64,000 nt of DNA from assembly GCF_021442385.1 (NCBI RefSeq), contig NZ_MUZA01000027.1, forward strand, positions 1 to 64,000, given 5' to 3'. Below, one piece after another: positions 6,795 to 15,061 of this stretch. The position numbers and the translations under genes are program-made. The notes under the pieces were generated by a model. That model was given only the letters and a program-made list of their open reading frames with translations. It searched no databases and was not told the origin of the DNA. Positions within the stretch are counted from its first letter, which is position 1. Each line of letters opens with the position of its first letter. Source of the DNA: Micromonospora sp. MH99. GTDB taxonomy: Bacteria > Actinomycetota > Actinomycetes > Mycobacteriales > Micromonosporaceae.

Positions 6795-9650
6795 ATGTCC
6801 AACAAGGACGCACCCCCTCGTCGATCCCGACGATGGCTCTCCGCCGGATCGGCCCTGCTCCTCGTGGCCGCGGCCGGCACGGTCACCCTGGCGGCCAGCT
6901 CGACACCGGCCCAGGCGCACACGATCAACGCCACCGACTTCCAGCAGGTCGAACTCGCCCGGGGCGTGTCCGACATGGGTGAGCCGATGTCGCTGGCCGT
7001 GCTGCCGGACCGCTCGGTCCTGCACACCGCCCGCAACGGCACGCTGCGCCGCACCGACGCGAACGGCACCACGTCGGTGATCGGCACCCTGTCGGTCTAC
7101 AACCACGACGAGGAGGGATTGCAGGGCGTCGGTGTCGACCCGAACTTCGCCAGCAACCGGCAGATCTTCCTCTACTACGCGCCGCCGCTGTCCACCCCCA
7201 CCGGGGACGCGCCAGCGACCGGCACCGACTTCTCGGCCTGGCAGGGAGTGAACCGCCTCTCCCGGTTCACCCTCAACAGCGACTTCACCGTCAACCAGGC
7301 CAGCAAGGTCGACGTCCTCGACGTACCGGCCGACCGCGGACTGTGCTGCCACGTCGGCGGGGACATCGACTTCGACGCCGCCGGCAACCTCTACCTGTCC
7401 ACCGGCGACGACACCAACCCCTTCGAGTCGGCCGGCTACTCGCCCCTGGACGAGCGGACCAACCGCAACCCGGCGTACGACGCGCAGCGCAGCGCCGGCA
7501 ACACCAACGACCTGCGGGGCAAGATCCTGCGGATCAAGGTGAACGCCAACGGCACGTACTCCATCCCGTCGGGCAACCTGTTCGCCCCCGGCACGGCCAA
7601 GACCCGGCCGGAGATCTACGCCATGGGTTTCCGCAACCCGTTCCGGATCAGCGTGGACAAGGGCACCGGCGTCGTCTACGTCGGTGACTACGGGCCGGAC
7701 GCCGGCAGCACCAGCTCCACCCGCGGGCCGTCCGGCCAGGTCGAGTTCAACCGGGTCGCCGCGCCGGGCAACTACGGCTGGCCGTACTGCACCGGCACCA
7801 ACACCACCACCGAGACGTACAACGAGTGGGACTTCGCCACCAACGCCAGCGGGGCGAAGTACAACTGCACCGGCGGGCCGACCAACAACTCGTTCCGCAA
7901 CACCGGCCTGACCACCCTGCCGCCGGCCCAGCCGGCCTGGATCCGGTACGCCGGCGACGCCGGCACCCCCACCGAGTTCGGCGGCGGCTCCGAGTCGCCG
8001 ATGGGCGGCCCGGTCTACCGGTACAACGCCTCGTCGACCTCCACCACCAAGTTCCCGCAGTCGTTCGACGGCCAGTTCTTCGCCACCGAGTTCGGCCGGG
8101 GCTGGATCAAGCCCATCCACGTCAACTCCGACGGCTCCCGGGGCACCATCGACACCTTCCCGTGGGTCGGCAAGCAGGTGATGGACTCGGCCTTCGGCCC
8201 GGACGGCGCCTACTACGTGCTCGACTACGGCACCGGCTACTTCAACGGCGACGCCAACTCGGCGCTCTACCGCTTCGACTACGTCGCCGGCGGCAACCGG
8301 GCGCCCAACGCCGCCGCGAGCGCCAACAAGACCTCCGGCGCGGCCCCACTGGCCGTGACGTTCTCCTCGGCCGGCTCGTCCGACCCCGAGGGTGGGGCGC
8401 TGACCTACTCGTGGAACTTCGGCGACGGCACCACCTCCACGGCGGCGAACCCGACGAAGACGTACAGCACCAACGGCACCTACACGGCGACGCTGACCGT
8501 ACGGGACCCGCAGGGTGCCACCGGCAGCGCCAGCGTGCAGATCAACGTCGGCAACACCGCGCCCACGGTGACCATCAACAACCCGGGCAACGGGCAGTTG
8601 TTCAGCTTCGGTGACACCGTGCCGTACAGCATCACGGTGACCGACCCGGAGGACGGCACGATCGACTGCACGAAGGTCAAGATGACCTACGTGCTCGGGC
8701 ACGACCAGCACGGGCACCAGATCACCTCGAAGACCGGCTGCTCCGGCTCGATCACCATCCCGGTCGACGGTGAGCACGACGACGCGGCGAACATCTTCGC
8801 CATCTTCGACGCCGAGTACACCGACGCCGGTGGGCTGACCACGCACACCCAGCACACGCTGCCGCCGCGTCACCGTCAGGCCGAGTTCTTCGGCAGCTCG
8901 TCCGGGATCAACGTGTTCAGCAAGACCCCGGCCGAGGGCGGCAAGACCGTCGGCGACATCAACAACGGCGACTGGATCGCGTTCCAGCCGTACCGGCTGG
9001 GCAACGTCACCTCGTTCACCGCCCGGGTCTCGTCGGCGGGCTCCGGCGGCACCCTCCAGGTGCGGGCCGGCTCGGCCACCGGCACGGTGCTCGGCTCCGC
9101 CACGGTCCCGGTGACCGGCGGCTGGGAAACCTTCACCACCGTCACGGGAGCCATCACCAACCCGCCGACCGGCACCACCACGCTCTACCTGACGTTCGCG
9201 GGTACGGGCACCGGCGCGCTCTACGACCTGGACGCGTTCACCTTCACCACCGGCTCGGCCCCCACCGGCGGGACCGGTCCGATCAAGGGTCTGGGCGGCA
9301 AGTGCCTGGACGTGCGCAACGCCGCCACCGCCGACGGTACGCAGATCCAGATCTACACCTGTAACGCCAGCGCGGCCCAGACCTGGGCGGTCACGCCGAA
9401 CTCCACAATCAAGTCGTTGGGCAAGTGCCTCGACGTCGCCGGTGCCGGCACCGCCGACGGCACCAAGATCCAGCTCTACACCTGCAACGGCACCGGGGCG
9501 CAGAACTGGTCCGCGCAGGCCGACGGCACGCTCCGCAACGTGGCGTCCGGCAAGTGCCTGGACGTCTCCGGCAACAGCTCGGCGGACAGCACCGTGGTGC
9601 ACCTCTGGACCTGCACCGCCGCCGCGAACCAAAAGTGGACCCTGCCCTGA
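6795..9650 (+). CDS. secreted PQQ-type sugar dehydrogenase with PKD, CBM6-like and ricin-B modules
   Basis: The 951-residue protein begins with a twin-arginine-containing signal peptide cleaved after TPAQA (residue 41). Residues ~45-495 form a glucose/sorbosone dehydrogenase beta-propeller (GLQGVGVDPNFASNRQ, GDIDFDAAGNLYLSTGDD, KILRIKVNANG, GFRNPFRISVD). A PKD domain (WNFGDGTTS) spans ~500-586, an extra beta domain ~587-695, a CBM6-like domain ~695-820, and a ricin-B trefoil with three GKCLDV repeats ~829-951. It should oxidise a sugar or polyol outside the cell while bound to polysaccharide. ATG 6795 is preferred because AGGAAGGGA precedes it and the signal peptide starts there. A hairpin follows the stop. 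The last ~250 residues are nearly duplicated in the next gene. Confidence 0.85.
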   Translation: MSNKDAPPRRSRRWLSAGSALLLVAAAGTVTLAASSTPAQAHTINATDFQQVELARGVSDMGEPMSLAVLPDRSVLHTARNGTLRRTDANGTTSVIGTLSVYNHDEEGLQGVGVDPNFASNRQIFLYYAPPLSTPTGDAPATGTDFSAWQGVNRLSRFTLNSDFTVNQASKVDVLDVPADRGLCCHVGGDIDFDAAGNLYLSTGDDTNPFESAGYSPLDERTNRNPAYDAQRSAGNTNDLRGKILRIKVNANGTYSIPSGNLFAPGTAKTRPEIYAMGFRNPFRISVDKGTGVVYVGDYGPDAGSTSSTRGPSGQVEFNRVAAPGNYGWPYCTGTNTTTETYNEWDFATNASGAKYNCTGGPTNNSFRNTGLTTLPPAQPAWIRYAGDAGTPTEFGGGSESPMGGPVYRYNASSTSTTKFPQSFDGQFFATEFGRGWIKPIHVNSDGSRGTIDTFPWVGKQVMDSAFGPDGAYYVLDYGTGYFNGDANSALYRFDYVAGGNRAPNAAASANKTSGAAPLAVTFSSAGSSDPEGGALTYSWNFGDGTTSTAANPTKTYSTNGTYTATLTVRDPQGATGSASVQINVGNTAPTVTINNPGNGQLFSFGDTVPYSITVTDPEDGTIDCTKVKMTYVLGHDQHGHQITSKTGCSGSITIPVDGEHDDAANIFAIFDAEYTDAGGLTTHTQHTLPPRHRQAEFFGSSSGINVFSKTPAEGGKTVGDINNGDWIAFQPYRLGNVTSFTARVSSAGSGGTLQVRAGSATGTVLGSATVPVTGGWETFTTVTGAITNPPTGTTTLYLTFAGTGTGALYDLDAFTFTTGSAPTGGTGPIKGLGGKCLDVRNAATADGTQIQIYTCNASAAQTWAVTPNSTIKSLGKCLDVAGAGTADGTKIQLYTCNGTGAQNWSAQADGTLRNVASGKCLDVSGNSSADSTVVHLWTCTAAANQKWTLP

Positions 9651-9657
9651 GCTGAGC

Positions 9658-9688
9658 GAAGGGGCCCCCGTCGCGCGGGGGCCCCTTC
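9658..9688 (+). terminator. rho-independent-type hairpin
   Basis: GAAGGGGCCCCCG and its complement form a 13-bp stem with a 5-nt TCGCG loop, starting 8 nt after the sugar dehydrogenase stop and ending shortly before the next ribosome binding site. Confidence 0.8.
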
Positions 9689-9710
9689 CCACCGTCGATA
9701 GGAGAGCGAC

Positions 9711-11825
9711 ATGCGCAGACTCCTGCGAACCGTCCTCGGCGCCACCACCGCCGTCCTCGCCGTCATCGCCTGCACCACCCCCGCCACCCCGGCCAGCGCC
9801 GCCGACGCCCCGTACGACGTGCTGGTCTTCTCCAAGACCGCCGGCTTCCGGCACGACGCGATCCCGGTCGGCATCCAGACCATCCGTGACCTGGGCGCCG
9901 CGAACAACTTCACCGTCACCGCCACCGAGGACGCCGCCGCGTTCACCACGAGCAACCTCGCCCAGTACGAGGCGGTCGTCTTCCTCAACACCACAGGCGA
10001 CGTGCTCAACGCCAGCCAGCAGACCGCCTTCGAGTCGTACATCGCCTCCGGTCGCGGGTACGTGGGTGTGCACGCCGCCGCCGACACCGAGTACGACTGG
10101 CCGTTCTACGGCAACCTGGTCGGCGCGTGGTTCGCCTCGCATCCGGCCATCCAGCAGGCCAACATGAAGGTGGAGGACCGGGGCCACGCCGCCACCGGTC
10201 ACCTGCCGCAGACCTGGACCCGCACCGACGAGTGGTACAACTACCGCACCAACGCCCGGTCCACCGCGCACGTGCTGGCCACCCTGGACGAGTCGTCGTA
10301 CTCCGGCGGCGGCATGGGCGCCGACCACCCGCTGAGCTGGTGCAAGAGCTACAACGGTGGCCGCTCCTTCTACACCGGCGCGGGGCACACCCAGGCGTCG
10401 TACGCGGAGCCGAACTTCCGGAACCACCTGCTCGGCGGCATCCGGTACGCCTCCGGTCGGAGCAAGGCCGACTGCCGGCCCGAGACCGGCTACACCCCGC
10501 TCTACAACGGCTCCACCACCGGCTGGTCGCAGGCCGGGCCGGGCAACTTCACCAACTCCGACGCCACCCTCACCTCGGTGGGTGGCATGGGCCTGTACTG
10601 GTACAGCGCGAAGCAGTTCACCAACTACTCGCTGAAGCTGGACTGGAAGCTCGCCGGCGACGACAACTCGGGCGTGTTCATCGGCTTCCCGCCGTCGAGC
10701 GACCCGTGGTCGGCGGTGGACAACGGCTACGAGATCCAGATCGACGCCACCGACGCGGCGGACCGTACCACCGGCTCGGTCTACACCTTCAAGTCCGCGG
10801 ACCTCGCGGCCCGCGACGCGGCGCTCAACGCGCCGGGGGAGTGGAACACCTACGAGCTGCTGGTCGAGGGCGAGCGGCTCCAGATCTTCCTCAACGGGGT
10901 GAAGATCAACGACTTCACCAACACCAATCCGGTACGGTCGCTGGCCGGCCACATCGGCATCCAGAATCACGGCACCGGCGACGACGCCTCGTTCCGCAAC
11001 ATCCGGATCAAGGAACTGGGCACCACGCCTCCGCCGAGCGGGAACACCACAGTCCAGGCCGAGGCGTTCAGCTCCGCCAACGGCGTCTCCGCGTTCACCA
11101 AGGCGGGCGCCAACGGTGGCCAGACCGTCGGCTACATCGACCCGGGTGACTGGGCGGCGTACAACGGCGTGGACCTGACCGGCGTCACCTCGTTCACCGC
11201 CCGGGTCGTCTCCGGCGGCGCGGGCGGCACCATCGCAGTCCGCACCGGCTCGGCTACCGGTCCGGTGCTCGGCACGGTCACGGTGCCCAACACCGGCAGC
11301 TGGACGACGTTCGCCAACGTCACCGCGGCGTTGTCCAACGTCCCGTCCGGCACCCAGAACCTCTACCTCACGTTCGGCGGCAGCGGCACCGGGCTCTTCG
11401 ACGTGGACGACTTCACCCTGGTCAAGGGGACCGGCGGCAGCACCGGGGTCGGCCCGGTCAAGGGCCTGGGCGGCAAGTGCCTGGACGTGCGCAGCGGCGC
11501 CACGGCCGACGGCACCCAGATCCAGATCTACACCTGCAACGGCAGTACGGCGCAGACCTGGACCGTGACGCCGAACTCGACGATCAAGGCGCTCGGCAAG
11601 TGTCTCGACGTGTCCGGCGGCGGCACCGCCGACGGCACCAAGATCCAGCTCTGGACCTGCAACGGCACCGGCGCGCAGAACTGGGCGGCCCAGTCCGACG
11701 GCAGCCTGCGCAACACGGCCTCGGGCAAGTGCCTGGACGTCTCCGGCAACAACTCGGCCGACAGCACCGTCGTGCACCTCTGGACCTGCAACGGCGCGGC
11801 CAACCAGAAGTGGACCCTGCCCTGA
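9711..11825 (+). CDS. secreted ThuA / DUF1080 protein with CBM6-like and ricin-B modules
   Basis: The 704-residue protein has a signal peptide ending PASA (residue ~30). A ThuA-like (glutamine-amidotransferase-like) domain at ~34-250 begins YDVLVFSKTAGFRHD and has the GVHAAADTEYDW segment. A DUF1080 (3-keto-disaccharide hydrolase-like, LamG-type) domain covers ~260-440 (YNGSTTGW, NSGVFIGFP, NGYEIQID). CBM6-like (~445-570) and ricin-B (~580-704) modules follow. ThuA and DUF1080 proteins are linked to breakdown of 3-keto glycosides. With the preceding sugar dehydrogenase it probably forms an extracellular oxidation and cleavage pair; substrate not known. TAGGAGAG gives a good ribosome site for ATG 9711. 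Confidence 0.83.
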   Translation: MRRLLRTVLGATTAVLAVIACTTPATPASAADAPYDVLVFSKTAGFRHDAIPVGIQTIRDLGAANNFTVTATEDAAAFTTSNLAQYEAVVFLNTTGDVLNASQQTAFESYIASGRGYVGVHAAADTEYDWPFYGNLVGAWFASHPAIQQANMKVEDRGHAATGHLPQTWTRTDEWYNYRTNARSTAHVLATLDESSYSGGGMGADHPLSWCKSYNGGRSFYTGAGHTQASYAEPNFRNHLLGGIRYASGRSKADCRPETGYTPLYNGSTTGWSQAGPGNFTNSDATLTSVGGMGLYWYSAKQFTNYSLKLDWKLAGDDNSGVFIGFPPSSDPWSAVDNGYEIQIDATDAADRTTGSVYTFKSADLAARDAALNAPGEWNTYELLVEGERLQIFLNGVKINDFTNTNPVRSLAGHIGIQNHGTGDDASFRNIRIKELGTTPPPSGNTTVQAEAFSSANGVSAFTKAGANGGQTVGYIDPGDWAAYNGVDLTGVTSFTARVVSGGAGGTIAVRTGSATGPVLGTVTVPNTGSWTTFANVTAALSNVPSGTQNLYLTFGGSGTGLFDVDDFTLVKGTGGSTGVGPVKGLGGKCLDVRSGATADGTQIQIYTCNGSTAQTWTVTPNSTIKALGKCLDVSGGGTADGTKIQLWTCNGTGAQNWAAQSDGSLRNTASGKCLDVSGNNSADSTVVHLWTCNGAANQKWTLP

Positions 11826-11837
11826 CCGACTGAGCAC

Positions 11838-11871
11838 GCAGGGGTCGCCGGTCACGGCCGACGGCCCCTGC
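11838..11871 (+). terminator. imperfect hairpin after the ThuA/DUF1080 gene
   Basis: GCAGGGG and CCCCTGC pair around a GC-rich interior with further short pairing (GCCGG/CGGCC), 13 nt downstream of the stop. It is a probable first terminator, followed by a stronger one at 11949. Confidence 0.5.
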
Positions 11872-11948
11872 GAGCCATCCGCCACCGGCGTTGGTGTCGA
11901 TCGCAGCCGCACCGGACGCGCTTCGCCTCACCGGGCGCGTCCCCACCC

Positions 11949-11987
11949 CGACAGGGCCGGCCCCGCTCGGTGGGGCCGGCCCTGTCG
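11949..11987. terminator. strong 16-bp hairpin
   Basis: CGACAGGGCCGGCCCC at 11949-11964 pairs perfectly with 11972-11987 around a 7-nt loop. It insulates the secreted carbohydrate genes from the ATPase gene that follows. Confidence 0.75.
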
Positions 11988-12070
11988 CGCGGGATGGATT
12001 CGCGGCGGGGTCGGCATCGCCGTTGGGCGCGTTGCCTGGACGCCGCGGGCTCGCTCTCAGGAGCCTGCCG

Positions 12071-12076
12071 TACCTT
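12071..12076 (+). promoter_or_regulatory. -10 box TACCTT, probable leaderless start
   Basis: TACCTT fits the actinobacterial TANNNT -10 pattern and lies 7 nt before ATG 12084, so the transcript would begin at or next to the start codon. No clear -35 is visible. Confidence 0.4.
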
Positions 12077-12083
12077 GACCAGC

Positions 12084-12587
12084 ATGGGGCGTTTCGCGCG
12101 ATGGCGCCGGATGGCGCGGACCCAGGGGCACCGCCTGCGCGCAGCGCTGCACCGGGCCGAGGAGCCCGACCCGTTGACCGGGCCGGCTCCCAGCCTGAAC
12201 CGTCTCGACGCGCTGGCGGAGGGCTTCGCCGCGGGCCAGCCCGTGCGCTGGAGCCTCGGCGGGGCACCCCGGCCGCTGCCCGGCGCGGTCGACGTGGCGG
12301 CGTACCGGATCATCGAGGAGTCGCTGGCCGACGTGCGCCGACACGCCCCCGGCGCGGCGGTCGCGGTCCGGCTGCGCTACGACGCCGAGGGCATCACCAT
12401 CGAGGTACGCGACGACGGCGCCGGTGCCGCAATGCCGGCCGGGGAGACCCGGGGCGTCGGGCGGGGGCTGGCCGCGGTGCGCGGGCGCACCGAGCGGGCC
12501 GGCGGCACCTTCTCGGCCGGGCCGAATCCCGGCGGCGGGTTCACCGTCCGGGCGGTCCTGCCCGCGCCCGAAGAAGCGGCCGAGTGA
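12084..12587 (+). CDS. orphan histidine-kinase-like ATP-binding protein
   Basis: The 167-residue protein is essentially one HATPase_c domain. It has an N-box-like EESLADVRRHAPG, a G1 box DDGAG, a G2 box GRGLAAVRGR and a closing GGGFTVRAVLP strand, all in the style of NarL/DesK-type sensor kinases. The dimerisation helix with the phospho-His and any sensor domain are absent, and no response regulator is adjacent. It may be a degenerate kinase fragment or an anti-sigma-like ATPase; the arrangement of boxes favours kinase ancestry. ATG 12084 fits a leaderless transcript; longer in-frame starts would run into the terminator hairpin. Confidence 0.6.
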   Translation: MGRFARWRRMARTQGHRLRAALHRAEEPDPLTGPAPSLNRLDALAEGFAAGQPVRWSLGGAPRPLPGAVDVAAYRIIEESLADVRRHAPGAAVAVRLRYDAEGITIEVRDDGAGAAMPAGETRGVGRGLAAVRGRTERAGGTFSAGPNPGGGFTVRAVLPAPEEAAE

Positions 12588-12799
12588 CGCTGCGGGGCTT
12601 TCGCGATGACCCCGGCGGAAATAGGGTGGGGGCGGCGACCGTGACGGTGGCCGGTGGCCCGGTGGGAGGCGCAACCCGTCGGGCTCAGGTGCGCTCGGCA
12701 CCCACCGGTGTTCCGCCTCGGTGCCACGCACCGGTCTGACCGGTCACCCTCGCCCCGGTCCGCACAACGGAATCCCCATCACATCAGGGGAGAAGGACA

Positions 12800-13807
12800 A
12801 TGGCGCGACCCATCACGCTCTTCACCGGCCAGTGGGCCGACCTTCCGTTCGAGGAGGTCTGCCGGCTCGCCTCCGAGTGGGGCTACGACGGTCTGGAGAT
12901 CGCCTGCTGGGGCGACCACTTCGAGGTCGACAAGGCGCTCGCCGACGACTCGTACGTCGACCGCAAGCGGGAGACGCTGGCGAAGCACAACCTTCAGGTC
13001 TTCACGATCTCCAACCACCTCGTCGGTCAGGCGGTCTGCGACCATCCGATCGACGAGCGGCACCAGGACATCCTGCCCGCCCGGATCTGGGGCGACGGGG
13101 AGCCCGAGGGGGTCCGCCAGCGGGCCGCCGAGGAGATCAAGGACACCGCGCGGGCCGCGGCGAAGCTCGGGGTGAAGACCGTCGTCGGGTTCACCGGGTC
13201 GTCGATCTGGCACACCCTGGCGATGTTCCCGCCGGTGCCGCCGTCGATGATCGAGCGCGGCTACCAGGACTTCGCGGATCGGTGGAACCCGATCCTCGAC
13301 GTGTTCGACGAGGTCGGGGTGCGGTTCGCGCACGAGGTGCACCCCAGCGAGATCGCGTACGACTACTGGACGACCAAGCGGACGCTGGAGGCGATCGGCA
13401 ACCGGCCCGCGTTCGGGCTGAACTGGGACCCGTCGCACTTCGTCTGGCAGGAGCTGGACCCGGTGAACTTCATCTTCGACTTCGCCGACCGGATCTACCA
13501 CGTCGACTGCAAGGACGCGAAGGTGCGGACCGGTGACGGCCGGCGCGGCCGGCTCGCCTCGCACCTGCCCTGGGCCGACCTGCGCCGCGGCTGGGACTTC
13601 GTCTCCACCGGGCACGGCGACGTGCCCTGGGAGGACTGCTTCCGGGCGTTGAACGCGATCGGCTACACCGGCCCGATCTCCGTCGAGTGGGAGGACGCTG
13701 GGATGGACCGCCTGGTCGGCGCCCCGGAGGCGCTGCAGTTCGTCCGCCGGCTCGCCTTCGACGCCCCGAGCGCCGCCTTCGACGCGGCGTTCAGCAGCAA
13801 GGACTGA
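12800..13807 (+). CDS. sugar phosphate isomerase/epimerase
   Basis: The 335-residue AP-endonuclease-2-like barrel has ITLFTGQW at the start, metal-ligand segments HEVHPSEIAYD, NWDPSHFVWQ and HVDCKDAK, and a closing ISVEWEDAGMD. These match the large actinobacterial isomerase group that often sits with oxidoreductases and ThuA-type proteins for inositol or 3-keto-sugar conversion. GGGGAGAAGGAC precedes ATG 12800. It probably acts inside the cell on the product released by the secreted enzymes upstream; that link is inference from proximity, since a terminator and the ATPase gene separate them. Confidence 0.85.
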   Translation: MARPITLFTGQWADLPFEEVCRLASEWGYDGLEIACWGDHFEVDKALADDSYVDRKRETLAKHNLQVFTISNHLVGQAVCDHPIDERHQDILPARIWGDGEPEGVRQRAAEEIKDTARAAAKLGVKTVVGFTGSSIWHTLAMFPPVPPSMIERGYQDFADRWNPILDVFDEVGVRFAHEVHPSEIAYDYWTTKRTLEAIGNRPAFGLNWDPSHFVWQELDPVNFIFDFADRIYHVDCKDAKVRTGDGRRGRLASHLPWADLRRGWDFVSTGHGDVPWEDCFRALNAIGYTGPISVEWEDAGMDRLVGAPEALQFVRRLAFDAPSAAFDAAFSSKD

Positions 13808-13825
13808 CCACGGCTCGGACAGACC

Positions 13826-13857
13826 ACGGGCCGGTCGCCTCTCGGCGACCGGCCCGT
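13826..13857 (+). terminator. 14-bp hairpin after the isomerase gene
   Basis: ACGGGCCGGTCGCC pairs perfectly with 13844-13857 around a TCTC loop. It lies between the isomerase and the convergent YtxH-like gene and can serve both. Confidence 0.8.
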
Positions 13858-13886
13858 CGACGTGCGATGGGTCTGCGTGCGATGGA

Positions 13887-14291
13887 TCAGAGCGTGCTGG
13901 CGTTGGTGCCCGAGCCGGACGGCTTGGTGCGGGGGTTGGTGGCCGACGGCGACCCGGAGGTCGTGCCGACCGAGCTGCTGCCCGCCTTGGCGCCCACGGT
14001 GGCGGGCGTGCCGGCGAACGCGTCGTCGGCGGCGGTCAGCTCCTGCTTGCCGGTGCTCCCGTTGCCGGTGCCCAGCTTCTCGCCCAGCTTGGTCTGGCCG
14101 AGCTTGTCCTTGCCCTCGCTGTAGAGCTTGTTGGCCTGGGCCTGCGCGACCCCGGCCGCCTCCTGGACGGTCGGGTGGTCGAGCACCTTGCGGCCCCGGA
14201 CCACGAGCTCTTCGTACTTCTCCCGGCCGGCACGGGCGCCCAGGACGAATCCCGCAGCCAGCCCGCCAAGAAACATGATCTTTCCGCGCAT
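13887..14291 (-). CDS. YtxH-like small protein
   Basis: The 134-residue protein starts MRGKIMFLGGLAAGFVLGARAGREKYE, a short hydrophobic anchor followed by a charged amphipathic helix, the layout of YtxH/general-stress-like proteins. The rest is a Gly/Ser/Thr/Lys-rich disordered tail (from about residue 60). It is probably membrane-anchored with the tail in the cytoplasm. A GGAAGGAGCC box lies just before the start. No specific function can be assigned. Confidence 0.7.
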   Translation of the reverse strand: MRGKIMFLGGLAAGFVLGARAGREKYEELVVRGRKVLDHPTVQEAAGVAQAQANKLYSEGKDKLGQTKLGEKLGTGNGSTGKQELTAADDAFAGTPATVGAKAGSSSVGTTSGSPSATNPRTKPSGSGTNASTL

Positions 14292-14584
14292 GGCGGCTCC
14301 TTCCGTACCTGACGCGCCGTCGCGCCGGCGGGTTGCCCCGTCGGGCGCGACAAATTCGCGCCTGCGTCCTCTGTCCGCAGCTAACTACCCATCCTGCTCC
14401 CCGCTCAAGCCTGCTTGTGCCGGGATGGCGATTTGCCCCGATTGCGATCCGGCCGTGGCGCTGACCTGCAAATCTGGATCAAGGGCGGATGCCTGTGGAA
14501 CCCACTGGACCACCACCGGGGAATGTCCTGTACTCTTGTCCCGTCGCACGGCACCGGCGAGATCCGGTTCCAGGCGGTGCACGA

Positions 14585-14657
14585 TCCCCTGTAGCTCAAT
14601 TGGCAGAGCAGCCGGCTGTTAACCGGCAGGTTATTGGTTCGAGTCCAATCGGGGGAG
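14585..14657 (+). tRNA. tRNA-Asn (anticodon GTT)
   Basis: A 73-nt cloverleaf: acceptor TCCCCTG pairs with CGGGGGA, the D arm GCTC/GAGC, an anticodon loop CTGTTAA giving GTT, and a GGTTCGAGTCC T arm. The discriminator is G, as usual for Asn. CCA is not encoded. Confidence 0.95.
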
Positions 14658-14668
14658 CTTCTCCACCA

Positions 14669-14697
14669 ACGCCCGTCGGCAACACGCCGACGGGCGT
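14669..14697 (+). terminator. terminator after tRNA-Asn
   Basis: ACGCCCGTCGGC and its exact complement form a 12-bp stem with an AACAC loop followed by TTTC. It lies 12 nt past the tRNA. Confidence 0.85.
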
Positions 14698-14737
14698 TTC
14701 TGCTGTCCCCCCTCCGCGCCCCCGCCCCCTGCCTTCG

Positions 14738-14913
14738 CGATCTTGCACTTACTGTCCCGGCATAAGGGGCGCTCTGCGCATATCCACGACCGAAACTGCA
14801 AGATCGGCGCGGGTTCTGAGGCCGCGACTGTGCTGGCGGGGTGGGGCCGGCGTTCGTGGCAGCAACTTCGGGGATGTTGCTGTCTCCCGCGTGCCTGAGG
14901 CAGCAACATCCCC
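14738..14913. repeat. intergenic cluster of inverted repeats
   Basis: The 364 bp between the tRNA terminator and the MMPL gene hold no gene. Two inverted repeats are visible: CGATCTTGCA (14738-14747) with its complement at 14797-14806, and GGGGATGTTGCTG (14870-14882) with its complement at 14901-14913. A further GCAGCAAC copy at 14860 and a CGATCTT copy at 14924 suggest a REP-like cluster built from repeated units. Confidence 0.6.
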
Positions 14914-15061
14914 AAGGTTGTGACGATCTTGGGGTGGCGGCGGGGTGTGGGCGGAATGGGGGGGTTTGGGTCGCTTGTGGGTCGCGTGCCCGGCAGGATG
15001 GTCGATGTCGACCTAGACTCCAGCTGCGTCGATTGATGCGTCGATTCTTGGGGTGAGCGCA

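Noticed and set aside
6654..11912. A 1752-codon open frame on the minus strand
   Set aside because: It is antisense to two well-supported secreted enzyme genes, is dominated by Arg/Gly/Val repeats typical of GC-rich shadow frames, and shows no domain.
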